64,000 bases of DNA from Lottia gigantea. Lineage: Eukaryota; Mollusca; Gastropoda; Lottiidae. Both the position numbers and the translations under genes were made by a program. The notes beneath the pieces were generated by a model. That model worked only from the letters and a program-made list of their open reading frames with translations. It did no database searches and was not told where the DNA came from. Below are positions 10,337 through 21,600 of this stretch, in pieces; positions within the stretch are counted from its first letter, which is position 1; each line of letters opens with the position of its first letter. The DNA is taken from the NCBI RefSeq assembly GCF_000327385.1, contig NW_008708645.1:1424905-1488904 (forward strand). The letters are read 5' to 3'.

Positions 10337-10736
10337 TACAACACATAATTCACAATGTATACAACAATAATTGTTGGGTCCTGGTGATAATCACACCTCA
10401 CTGAAATGATTATTTGTCCATTACGTGTTGTACAAACACAGGTAAATCCGAGTGACCAATATGGCGTCCTTAGTTTCAATCAACACTGGTCAGACTAATT
10501 GGATTTTCTACTCGTGTGACAATAATTATAGAATATATTTACCAGTCCACGATAGATGTGATAGTTCATAACATTTAGCTGCTAGATTCGGATAAAAATC
10601 GCACTTTTGGTCAGTTTAAATTAGCGAAAACACAGTATTTTCAGCAGAGCGCCACACAATGCCGATACTACTTTTATCTGCCGTGGAAGATGGCCCCAGT
10701 CCTCGGAGGGTCGATCATGGATGTCACGATATCACA

Positions 10737-11790
10737 AATATCTTCCAAGCTATTAATATTTTTTTGCCGTTTGGTTGTAATTGTTTAGAAGATATTGTCC
10801 TATTAATAATGTTATTTTAACATAAAAAAAACAGAATTGAATTCCATTGACAATTGAGGAATAGAATTAATTTTAGACAACGTAGGGTATCGGGTTTTCA
10901 GTCTGTAAATTCGGTTTGAAATCTTATGAAGCTTTTCGGTAGTTTTGAGATATACATTTTATATCACATCACTATCCTAATGAATATGATCAGGGGCATA
11001 GAGTGCCCATTTTGACTGGGAGGGGGGTGGGGGGACTTCTCAGTTTACTAACGAACACGTGGTCTGAAACGCCCCTTCAAATAAAAAAAATAACTAACTA
11101 GCTGCACTAAGTATATAGTTGCTACTTGTTAAAATATAACGGCTGGAGAAATGCTCATTTCTTGCGACGGTACTTACCGGTGTCATCTAATTTTAAAATT
11201 GCAGTTTACAATTTCGTGTCGTTATCAGTTTTCGTCGGTCTCCATTTGAATCTTCAAATATTTTAACGACAAACATTTGAGTCGTCTTTGCAAATATTCA
11301 TGACATCGGATTTTGCATCGGTTTTTGCACTTCTTTGGGGGCATTTTGACTGAACTATTTACAGTCGCTAATTAAATAGAACTGAACAAAATTAAAAAGA
11401 TAAAATTCAAGAAAAAAAATAAATAGGTCCTCGCCGATATATAAGTCCGATTAAACATTCTATGGATATATATATATATTTATTTGAAACCCTTTACCTC
11501 GGAAAATCCCTCGCATTATGGATTTGAAATATCATATAAATCCTCGGCAGTGTTTTATCCTATACTAATAGCTCAATGGGCGCCGATTTCCCCTGTATTC
11601 ATCTACAGAATTCCACAAGATAGCCTGCGTTGCAAGTTAACATACGCCCACTGGCAGCTGTCAGAAATAATAAAACAGTCTTTAGTGACTAAAGTACGAA
11701 TTTTCTCATATTGAAGAAATTTTTTAAAATCAATATCAATAACCCAAATACAACAAACAATTAAATCACACAGCTCTAATTAAGGGCAAA
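10737..11790. other. No recognised gene
   Basis: AT-rich sequence with a G-run near 11021-11035 and a short (TA)n tract at 11465-11480. The frame at 11484-11714 has no recognisable domain or splice context. Nothing supported. Confidence 0.5.
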
Positions 11791-11799
11791 AAAAAACTT

Positions 11800-12150
11800 T
11801 TGACGCGTGTTTACAAAGTCAAGGGCAATAACTCAAAAAATTTCATCAAAAATATCTCTTGTTAGAACTTGTCCGAGATCTTATTAATTCCAATGATCAC
11901 ACCAAGTTTCATCAGAATCGGTTGAAAACTGTAGCTTCAATCCTGCTCACGAACTATTTTTAACAAATTTCAACGCGTTTTAACAAAGTCAAGGGCAATA
12001 ACTCAAAAACCGTTCATCGAAAATGCGTCAAGTTAGAACTTGTCCGAGATCTTATGAATTTCAAAGATCACACCAAGTTTTATCAAAATCAGATAAAAAC
12101 TGTAGTCTCTATAGTGCTCACAAGAAATGTGGACGGACGGACGGACGACA
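11800..12150 (+). repeat. Dispersed bivalve repeat, two tandem units
   Basis: Two units of about 170 bp, each with 'aagtcaagggcaataactc', 'agaacttgtccgagatctta', 'gatcacaccaagttt' and 'aaaactgtag', end in the 'ggacggacggacgga' tract at 12130-12146. The same family appears inverted at 45340-45690 and as a single unit at 61580-61720. Confidence 0.8.
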
Positions 12151-12383
12151 ATATACGACCACATATTCATGTGGGCGTATAATAAAAATAAACCAGTAAG
12201 CCTACCCCATATCACCATACGAAATGTAGTATCATGAACTGTGTGTGCATGTGAATAAAAAAAAAAGTTTTTCACCGCAAAAACATATTTACTTTTTTCT
12301 GTTGAAATTCATGATCGAAAAGTTAATGTTAAAATGGAAATGAATAATTTTAATAACTATTATACAGGTGCAACACTAAATAA

Positions 12384-12416
12384 CTATAAATACTGTTACA
12401 TGGCAATCTTGTGTCA
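12384..12416 (+). promoter_or_regulatory. TATA box and likely start site of the EGF/defensin-like gene
   Basis: CTATAAATA at 12384-12392 lies about 30 bp upstream of a TCAATTC initiator-like sequence near 12414. The ATG at 12439 would then have a 5' UTR of about 25 nt. The start context (gacaaaATGG) is good. The position is inferred from sequence only. Confidence 0.5.
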
Positions 12417-12438
12417 ATTCAATTGAAAATCTGACAAA

Positions 12439-12628
12439 ATGGGTTCTTTCAAAGTTTATGTTTCGATGGTGTCGATTTTTGTGTTGATCGCTATGCTCAA
12501 TAGTTCTAGCAGTTATAGATACAGCAGCCGATACGGCAGTCGATCAAGATACAATTATCAACCCTCACTTAGAAAATGTCTGAGTAATGATATTCTTTCT
12601 ACCTTACAAGGAACATTATGTCCAAGAG
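12439..12628 (+). CDS. Exon 1: signal peptide and Tyr/Arg-rich segment
   Basis: Encodes 63 residues plus one base. The hydrophobic core VSMVSIFVLIAML is followed by a Ser run, with cleavage likely near SSSS/YRY. The mature start has seven Tyr/Arg-type residues in each 12, then RKCLSND and TLCPR with two Cys. The donor is GAG|GTATGT at 12629. The segment differs in composition from all later exons. Confidence 0.75.
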
Positions 12629-15600
12629 GTATGTATCTCTACCTTATTGGAATTATGATTTCTAGAAATATCAATATATGTATAATGTTTGGAACGTAGG
12701 TATCTCTCTCTTTTCAATAGATGTAAAATGTGAAGAAGGTATGTATCACTATCTCATTAGATGTAAAATGTGAAGAAGGTATGTATCACTATCTCATTAG
12801 ATGTAAAATGTGAAGAAGGTATGTATCACTATCTCATTAGATGTAAAATGTGAAGAAGGTATGTATCACTATCTCATTAGATGTAAAATGTGAAGAAGGT
12901 ATGTATCACTATCTCATTAGATGTAAAATGTGAAAGGTATGTATCACCATCTCAATAGATATATAATGTTAAGAAGGTATGTATCTGTATCTCAACATAT
13001 TTCCCAGAAAGGCCAGTTATAAGCCAAATGCCACACTGTGACGGCACATAGGCTATTCCTTCATATTACGTCTCAATAAAAGTATAATGTCCAGAAGGCA
13101 TGTATCTATCGCAATAGATGCATTATGTCCTAGAAGGTATGCATCACTGTATCATTAGACGTATAAAGTTTAGAAGGATATATCGCTATCTCAACAGGTG
13201 TATACTGTCTAGAAGATATGTGTCACTACCTCAATAGACGTATATTGTCGAGAATGTATGTATCCTTATTTCAATAGATGTATCGTGTCCAGAAGGCATG
13301 TATCTGTATCACTAGATGCATAACGTCCAGTGTATGTATGATGTATATTTTAAGTTATAATATTGTGTCGCTGGTTTTATTTTAAGCGAATCCCTGTAAA
13401 AATGGTGGAACAGAACAGCCTAGCGGAAGATGTGTTTGCACAGATGAATATACTGGTCCTACTTGTGAAGGTCAGTACTATTGATAAATTATTTCATTTC
13501 TCTCCAATAAAAACCTATATATCGCATGTGATGCATGGTAACAACGTCATAATCGAATTGTTCAAATCAATGTTTGAAACACTGCGATCTGGGAAACTTA
13601 TATGTCAACTACATCAACCTTGTTGTTTTAGAAAAGGTGAATCCTTGTAAAAATGGTGGAATCGATCTGCCTAGTGTGGGATGTGTTTGTACATTTGATT
13701 TTACTGGTTCTACTTGTGAAGGTCAGTATAGATGATGAAATACAATTCACTGAAAATACTTATGTTAATCTCAAGCAAAGTTGTTTCAAGGGTTAAAGAT
13801 TCAAATTTGGAAGGAGTATAAACATGAACGAAATGATAATTAGATTTTAATTTGGTACATTCTGACACATATTTTGGGGCAAAAACCTATAAATCTCACA
13901 TTGTTACCTTTATTATCATTATAATTTAGAGCAAAAATGCTGACATAATGCTGAAAACTTAAATATAATATAGTTCAATCTAATAACAATTTGACAAAAC
14001 TTTCGTTCCGTATTTTTATCGACTTGTATTTTGTACATAATTGTAAAAATGTATTTTAGAGAGTTAACTAATTGACCGGAATACTAAGTATCGTATTTAA
14101 TGTCCAATCAATTGGCCTCAATCCCCCCATAGTTACATTATTCGTCAAAGTAATTTCCAGTTGTTTTTCTCGAGAGGGCATACGTAAAAACAATGTCAAA
14201 AGTACCTAGAGCTGGGAATTTCACTTCCTATTTCTTTACATGTCTTTTCTACATATGATAAAGTCTCAAGAAAAAGCGACTCAGACTTTCCGTCCACCGC
14301 AGATACACACCTCCTTCCCCACTTCCTCATTTCATTTGGGAGTATACAAATGTGGAGATGTCATAGTCGCAAGCATCTCATTGTGCGTCTGAGAGTCAAA
14401 AACAATTTTGCAAAAATTAAATTGATTTGGTACATTCGGACACATATTTTGAGGCAAAAACCCATAAAACTGACTGAGATTTGGAGCCCCAAGTTTTGTT
14501 TCATCATTAAAAGTTTCAATCTTGTTGTTTTAGAAAGAGTGAATCCTTGTCAAAATAATGGAACACTACTGTCTGATGGATCATGTAATTGTACAGTGGA
14601 TTTTACTGGTACCCTTTGTGAAGGTTAGTACAGTTGATAAAGTTCCCTTTACAGAAATATCTGAATTAAACTGTTGAAACATAATTAAATCAAATCTAAT
14701 GACGAACTATAATAAAACCCGGATTTTAAGAAAGGCAATTTACATGGATACTTCTTAGAGTGTTTACGAGCAATCGACGGACAGACTCACATATACGCCC
14801 CTCCCTGAACATCCTCGTGCCATTTGGGAGTATAAAAATGTGGAGATGTCATAGTCGCAAGCATCTCAGTGTGCGTCTGAGAGTCAAAAACAATTTCCCA
14901 AAAATTAAATTGATTTTTTTTTAATAATAATAATAGTACATTTACATTTAGGTGTTAATTTATAGTTGATTTAAGTGCGATATTATAATTAAGGTAATAG
15001 TGGTAAAGCTAGTATAAATTTACAATTTAGTTATATTTTATATACCTAATACATTTATTGAATACAAATGAATTTTAAATCTAAGTTAACTTTGATTGAC
15101 GATAATATATTTACAATATGACTATATTTTATATACATAATATATTTATTGACTACAAATAAATATTGAATCTAAGTTAATTGTAATTGACAGGTCTATA
15201 TTTACAATATGAAAATTTTTTCTTTACATATAACATTTTACTTAGTTTACTTCATTTCATTTGGGCTTTTAGTTCTAATCATACATGCGTGATATATATA
15301 TTTACATAGTCACTCTAGGATTTCAACTGGAGATTAACCGAATGTATTCATTATATGTACATGTATTTATATTTCAATCTAAGATCGTGGAATTTTGTGC
15401 ATCTAACTTTAAAGTGATAGTCATCTTCAATCTCACTTAACACATAATTTACATGTTCTGTTTTCAATCGGTATAAGTAACCATTTTCCGACTGTCGCCG
15501 TTAGACCAATTGCTCCACATCTCATCTTACATAGTGCACGTTTATATTTAAATATACATACAGAATATAGATACTTTTCAGGTTGTAATAAGGTTTTATA

Positions 15601-18600
15601 TTGGCAATAACTAGATAGTCGTGAGTTTTCCGTAATTTGGATATGCCATTCCTGTGTACAGCAGTCTGACAATCTTTGTTTAGAGTGATAAGAATATTTG
15701 GGAATTGCCCGCTGACTGAGATATCCATGCATGACCTAGCCCGAAGTTAAATAACATTGCTTTCACATTTGTTGGCCAGGTTTTTCGCCCTGCTAAATCA
15801 AAATTAAATAACATACAATATACATTTTTTGGCAGCCTACAGTCATCCATAGTTGATAATTTGATCCAATATTTTAAACACTTTACATAATAAATTGTGC
15901 ACAATGGTAATCTACCACATTCCCCCAACACAGCTGCATTACATGAATATTTGGGTAATTTCAAAATGAATTTGAGAAATTTGATCTGAACATTTTCAAG
16001 TATAGTTCTATAAGTGTGACCCCATATTTCCGCACCATATGTTAAAATTGGTACTACCATCTTGTCAAACATATTTAAACCAACATCTATAGATATTCCA
16101 CCACATTTTAATATATTCAGGACCTTTTCAGACTGGGTAGCTAAGGTCTCTTTACTTTTTGTCCAGATTAATTTGGGGGTAAACATTATCCCTAAACATT
16201 TATAAGAAGACATCGTTTCAATGTTTATACCTCTATACGACCAATTTTCATAGTTTCGTAAGGGGCCACCGTTTCTAAATATAATTTTGGTCTTTTGTTT
16301 GTTAACCTTCATACGGTACTTTGCACAAAAGGTATCGACACAGTTAATTTGGTGTTGCAAGTTGAATACAGTATCTGCAATATTACCGATGTCATCAGCA
16401 AATAATAGTGAGCACGTGTTAGGGAACTTTTCTGATATATATATGCCTTTACATTCAGATATATTCATCTCATGAACGTATTCATTTATGAACACGGAAA
16501 ACAGAAGAAGACTCAGCATGCAGCCCTACGTTGCAATCAGAGAAATCTGTTAGTCCACCACTGGTACAAACACATGACTTACATTTATCATACATATTTC
16601 GAGTATTAAGAAAATTACCATGGACACCGCTATTTATCAAGGTAGACCATAAGTGTTTAGGCTGGACAGAATCAAATTCTTTATGGAAATCAATAGAGAG
16701 ACAGTACACTCTACTCCCCTTTTTAGACAAATATACGAGACCTTGTAGTGTGAAAATGTTGTCTATGGTCGAGTAATTACGACGGAACCCAGCTTGGTTT
16801 TCACAAATACAATTGTTCAGTTCACACCAGTTATTGAGTCGATTGTTTAAGATTTTCGTAAAAATCTTACTTATCACAGACAACAGCGATATTCCTCGGT
16901 AATTATCTGTTAACATAGGACTTCCGGCTTTGTGGATTGGACATATAATAGCTTTGCCCCATTCTGTAGGATACGTACCACTTTCAAATATGACATTAAA
17001 AAGTTTACTAGGAATTGGAATCATTACAAATTGCGACTCTTTGATAAGTTCAATGCGAATCCATCGTTCCCTGCCGCCTTCCCGTTTTTCATAGATGAAA
17101 CTGTTTCCCTGATTTCATCTTCCGTTATAAACGAGTTAAGTTCGTTGGCAAAGTAATTTCGCAATCTTGCCAAATCTGGTCGTTCACACTTACACTTTTA
17201 GAGACACTTTGTATGGAATTATCTGTATCGCAGCTATAAAGACGACTAAAATAGCTTAACCAATCGTTAGGTTTTCTCTTTAAAAGTGACATTTTGCCAA
17301 AATATCTTGGGAATGTTCAAATTTAATTTTAGACTTTGCTCTAACTCGATACGATATTTGAATTTCCGTGAGTCACATAATCGTTTGAACCTATTCCTCG
17401 CCGCTTTGTACTCACCCAAATCAGTCTGGAGTAATGTTTTTCTGTATTGATTTAGTAGAGTGTGTTTGATGTTTATGAGTTCTTCACATTCTTTGGTCCA
17501 CCATTTGGATTGGCAACACTGTCCATCGTTTCAGTTCGCAATCGGTTTATTTCCTATAAACATGGATTGTGCTCCTCGCCCGACGATTTCATTGAATTCT
17601 TGGACTATTTGATTAGTGTCCCTACTTTGATGCGTTAATATTTTAATAAGCTGAGATTGTGAATAATCATCTGTTAGTAGCTTGAGGCATTCGTCTTTGA
17701 ACTCCGGTTTCCACCCATAGGATATCCTGTTAACTAGGCGACTTTCGTCAAGATCATTGACTTCTTGAGCTTGCGAGTTTATCACTAATTGACATGTTAT
17801 TGGAAAATGATAGGAATCGTCAATATCCAAGACATTGAACGATTTTACCAGTGGAAATGCGTTACTTGTTATTGCCATATAGTCTACTACACTTTGACCA
17901 ATGTTTGCAGAACAGGTGAAATGGCCATCCTTGTCACTCTCGAACCTTCCATTTAGAATGTGAATACCAAAGGATTTACAAATATGTATAAAATGGCGAA
18001 CAAATTATTGTCATTCTTATCTGAATTGTTTCTCGGCATGTTGAAATAGTCATTTTCGTGAATTTCGTCGACATCCGCAAGGAAATCAGTGTTATCATCT
18101 GAAATAAAGTCATCAAGAACTCCCGTGCGACTGTTGAGGTCACCAGCTAGTAATATATCATATTGGGGATGTTCAGATTGACATAACAACAGGACCTCCT
18201 CAACCGAGTCTAACGTTGTTAATTCAGTTTCGCGATAATAATTTGAATTTTCTGGTGAAACGTAAAAGAAAATCACTATCAGATTTCTCATCAGCCAAAA
18301 TATAGTTTATCCAAAGTGAGTATTACCATATCTGGTACATCATTTAATATCCTATTTACACCATTCGTTAATGTCAGGGAAACATACACAATTACAAGAC
18401 ATGTAGTTCTGGTGTGTAGTCATAAAATTTGCTACGTCATTACTTTCTTTGTAGACCCACGTTTCACTCAGGCCAACAATGTCAAAGATCGACAACTGTC
18501 GTTGGAGTTCAAGATGGAGATGCCTACGTAAACTCTGACAATTCCATGAAAGTATCGATAGGGAATCAGTGTTTATTAAATTAGTTTTGGGAATGTTTGT

Positions 18601-21600
18601 ATTGTGTAAAGATTCTAAGTTATCTTTAGTATTTATTTGCTATTTCGCAATTGTTATTGGGATAATTTCGTTAGTTTCCATGTTGATATCGAACAATTGT
18701 TTTTCTATTACTAGCTTAAAAATGATCGTTTGTCTTTTGACTTAGCATCAATCAAATGTGGTATTAACGCTTTTCGGACTCGTTGAGTGAAGTCGTCTGA
18801 CACACTTACTGGGGATTCAGTTAGTATGAGTTGATCTCTGGTGGTTTTAATGATCATTTCTTTGTCCTTTAATCTGCTGAACACGACTATAATCGGACGT
18901 GGTCGAGATGCGTTCGGTTTACGAGTTCCGAGTCGGTGAACCCGATCTATACCGATCAACGAATCATCCGGCTATTGAAAGTGTGGTGAGCACATTTCTT
19001 ACAGACAGTTCACAGTCTTCCGTTTGACTTTGATTTTCGTTAATCCCTTAAAAAATTATATTCTTTTGTCTACCTCTGTTTTCGTTATTATCTAACATAA
19101 TTTTGAATTTCTCATTTTCTAACTTCAAGTCTTTAATATCACCCTTAATCAATGTAACTTCCTCTTTAATATTCAAGTCTTTCACTTCTGTTTTTAAATC
19201 TCGTAGATACTCCCTCATGTCTGCAATTTCTGTCCGTAGAGACTGTAAGACCTGTGTTAGTGCGTTTGTTTCTTGGGTCTCTGTTCCTAAAGTACCTCCC
19301 GCACTCGTAAGCTGCCCTCGGCATGTATTTGTCAGACCTGGATTTGTCTCAACATCACCAGATAATGCAATTAGCATCGACACAATAAAAATCATAGATA
19401 AAGTCAAACTACCTGTTCTCAGACTTCCTGTTTTAACTTTCGATGGCGCCTTTTTATGAACATAGGTACCAATGATCATTCTCCATAAGCAAGTATCCAC
19501 AAACATTTTGATGTAAACACAATAAATATACGCCAATGTATTTTGTAGTTAGATACTGTGGTAGTAATGTATCGTTGCTACGAAGTTGTTAACGTTGACA
19601 TCTATGGCGTCCGTGGTGATGAATTGGTACATTCTGACTCATATTTTGAGGCAAAAACCTATAAAACTCATAATTTTAGATTTGTTAAAAATAAGTGGAA
19701 TACAATTGCGCTGCCATTGAGTCTTGTATTGTTTTGATAGATGACAATACTTTTCTGGCATTTTATCATCTATAATTTACAGCAAAAATGCTGACATAAT
19801 GCTGAAAACTTGGGTATAATATAGTTCAATCTAATAAACATTTGACAAAATTTTCGTATTAGCTTTTATTGTTTACTCTACTTTAGTGGTTGAGTAAAAC
19901 TAAAACTATTAAAAATCCACAACGAAAGTTCATGATTTTATTAGACTGGCTGAGATTTGGAGGCCTCAGTTTTGTTTCTTCATTAAATGTTTATACCTTG
20001 TTGTTTTAGAAAGAGTGAATCCTTGTCAAAATAATGGAACACTACTGTCTGATGGATCATGTAATTGTACAGTGGATTTTACTGGTACTCTTTGTGAAGG
20101 TTAGTACAGTTGATAAAGTTCCCTTTACAGAAATTTCTGAATTAAACTGTTGAAACACGATTAAATCAAATCTAATGACGAACTAAAATAAAACCCGGAT
20201 TTTAAGAAATGCAATAATTGACAGGGATACTTCTTAGAGTGTTTACGAGCAATGGACAGACAGACGCACATATACGCCCCTCCCTGAACTTCCTCATGCC
20301 ATTTGGGAGTATAAAAATGTGGAGATGTCATAGTCGCAAGAATCTCATTGTGCGTCTGAGAGTCAAAAACAATTTCGCAAAAATTAAATTGATTTGGTAC
20401 ATTCTGACACATATTTTGATGCAAAATCCTATAAAATTCATAATTTTAGATTTGTCAAAAAAAAAAGTGGAATATAATTGCGCTGCCATTGAGTCCTGCA
20501 TTGTTTTGTTAAATGACAATATTTTTCTGGCATTTTATCATTTATAATTTACAGCAAAAATGCAGACATATTGCTGAAAACTTGGGTATAATATAGTTCA
20601 ATCTAATAAAACTTTGACAAAATTTTCGTTCCGTGTTTTCATTGGCTTTTATTGTTTACTAAAGTGGTTGAGTAAAACTAAAACTACTAAAAATCCACAA
20701 CGAAAGTTTATGATTTTATTAGACTGGCTGAGATTTTGAGGCCTCAGTTTTGTTTCTTCATTAAATGTTTATACCTTGTTGTTTTAGAAAGAGTGAATCC
20801 TTGTCAAAATAATGGAACACTACTGCCTGATGGATCATGTAATTGTACAGTGGAATTTATTGGTACTCTTTGTGAAGGTTAGTACAGTTGATAAAGTTCC
20901 CTTTACAGAAATTTCTGAATAAAACTGATGAAACACGATTAAATCAAATCTAATGACGAACTGAAATAAAACCCGGATTTTAAGAAATGATGGACAGACA
21001 GACGCACATATACGCCCCTCCCTGAACTTCCTCATGCCATTTGGGAGTATAAAAATGTGGAGATGTCATTATCGCAAGAATCTCATTGTGCGTCTGAGAG
21101 TCAAAAACAATTTCGCAAAAATTAAATTGATTTGGTACATTCTGACACATATTTTGTCACAAAAAAGTGGAGTATAATTGCGCTGCCATTGAGTCCTGCA
21201 TTGTTTTGTTAAATGACAATATTTTCTGGCATTTTATCATTTATAATTTACAGCAAAAATGCTGACATAATACTGAAAACTTGGGTATAATATAGCTCAA
21301 TCTAATAAAACTCTGAAAAAATTTCGTTCCGTGTTTTCACGATCAATTGGCCTCATTTCCGTCATTTTAACTTTTAAACGCAGATAATTCTGGATATAAA
21401 TGTATTTGAAGGCTTAAGTATTCTACTGTGACCCGTGAATACTATTGTTGGTAGTTCAACTAAATAATTCCCGTGCTAACAAACGCTAAAACCAAGTTTC
21501 ATTCACATTCGCCAAGAAATGCGCCTTCTAGAGGTTTACGAGCAATCGATGGACAGACGCACATAAAAATATGACAAAACTTTCGTTCCGTATTTTATTG

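Larger units (their letters stand above)
14919..19621 (-). mobile_element. Near full-length LINE with 2A-like ORF1, inserted in the host gene
   Basis: About 4.7 kb on the minus strand, inserted in the host intron between 'aaattgatt' and 'aattggtac' with a short target duplication (aattg). The left end is a T-rich tail (tttttttaataataataa), the 3' poly(A)-type end. In transcription order: ORF1 (19536-18711), apurinic-type endonuclease (18545-17530), RT (17160-15680) and a C-terminal zinc-type region (to about 15330). Frames are interrupted by several shifts and stops, so the copy is dead. Superclade CR1/Jockey/I; exact clade not determined. The fragment at 41840-43095 looks like the same clade. 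Confidence 0.85.
14427..21330 (+). repeat. Tandemly duplicated exon-intron unit of about 0.74-0.78 kb
   Basis: Repeat starts marked by 'ttggtacattctgac(a/t)cat' occur at about 14427 (one mismatch), 19625, 20396 and 21133. Within each unit the order is this marker, 'ttatcattataatttacagcaaaaatgc' (not in the first), the EGF exon, 'ttccctttacagaaat', and a block with 'cacatatacgcccctccctg', 'atttgggagtataaaaatg' and 'ctcattgtgcgtctgagag'. The block also occurs before exon 4 (14290-14400) and after it (14780-14900). The LINE at 14919-19621 splits one unit. Confidence 0.8.

Noticed and set aside
12721-12920. A chain of real 18-nt exons with 22-nt introns
   Set aside because: Animal introns are not known to be this short; only single cassette use is plausible, and it is listed as a hypothesis.
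12721-12960. CRISPR-like regular direct repeats
   Set aside because: Units abut with no unique spacers, sit in an animal intron and match the exon-1 donor; it is a minisatellite.
13363-13650. 95-codon frame over exons 2-3
   Set aside because: Wrong frame for the EGF exons; the splice-supported reading is phase 1.
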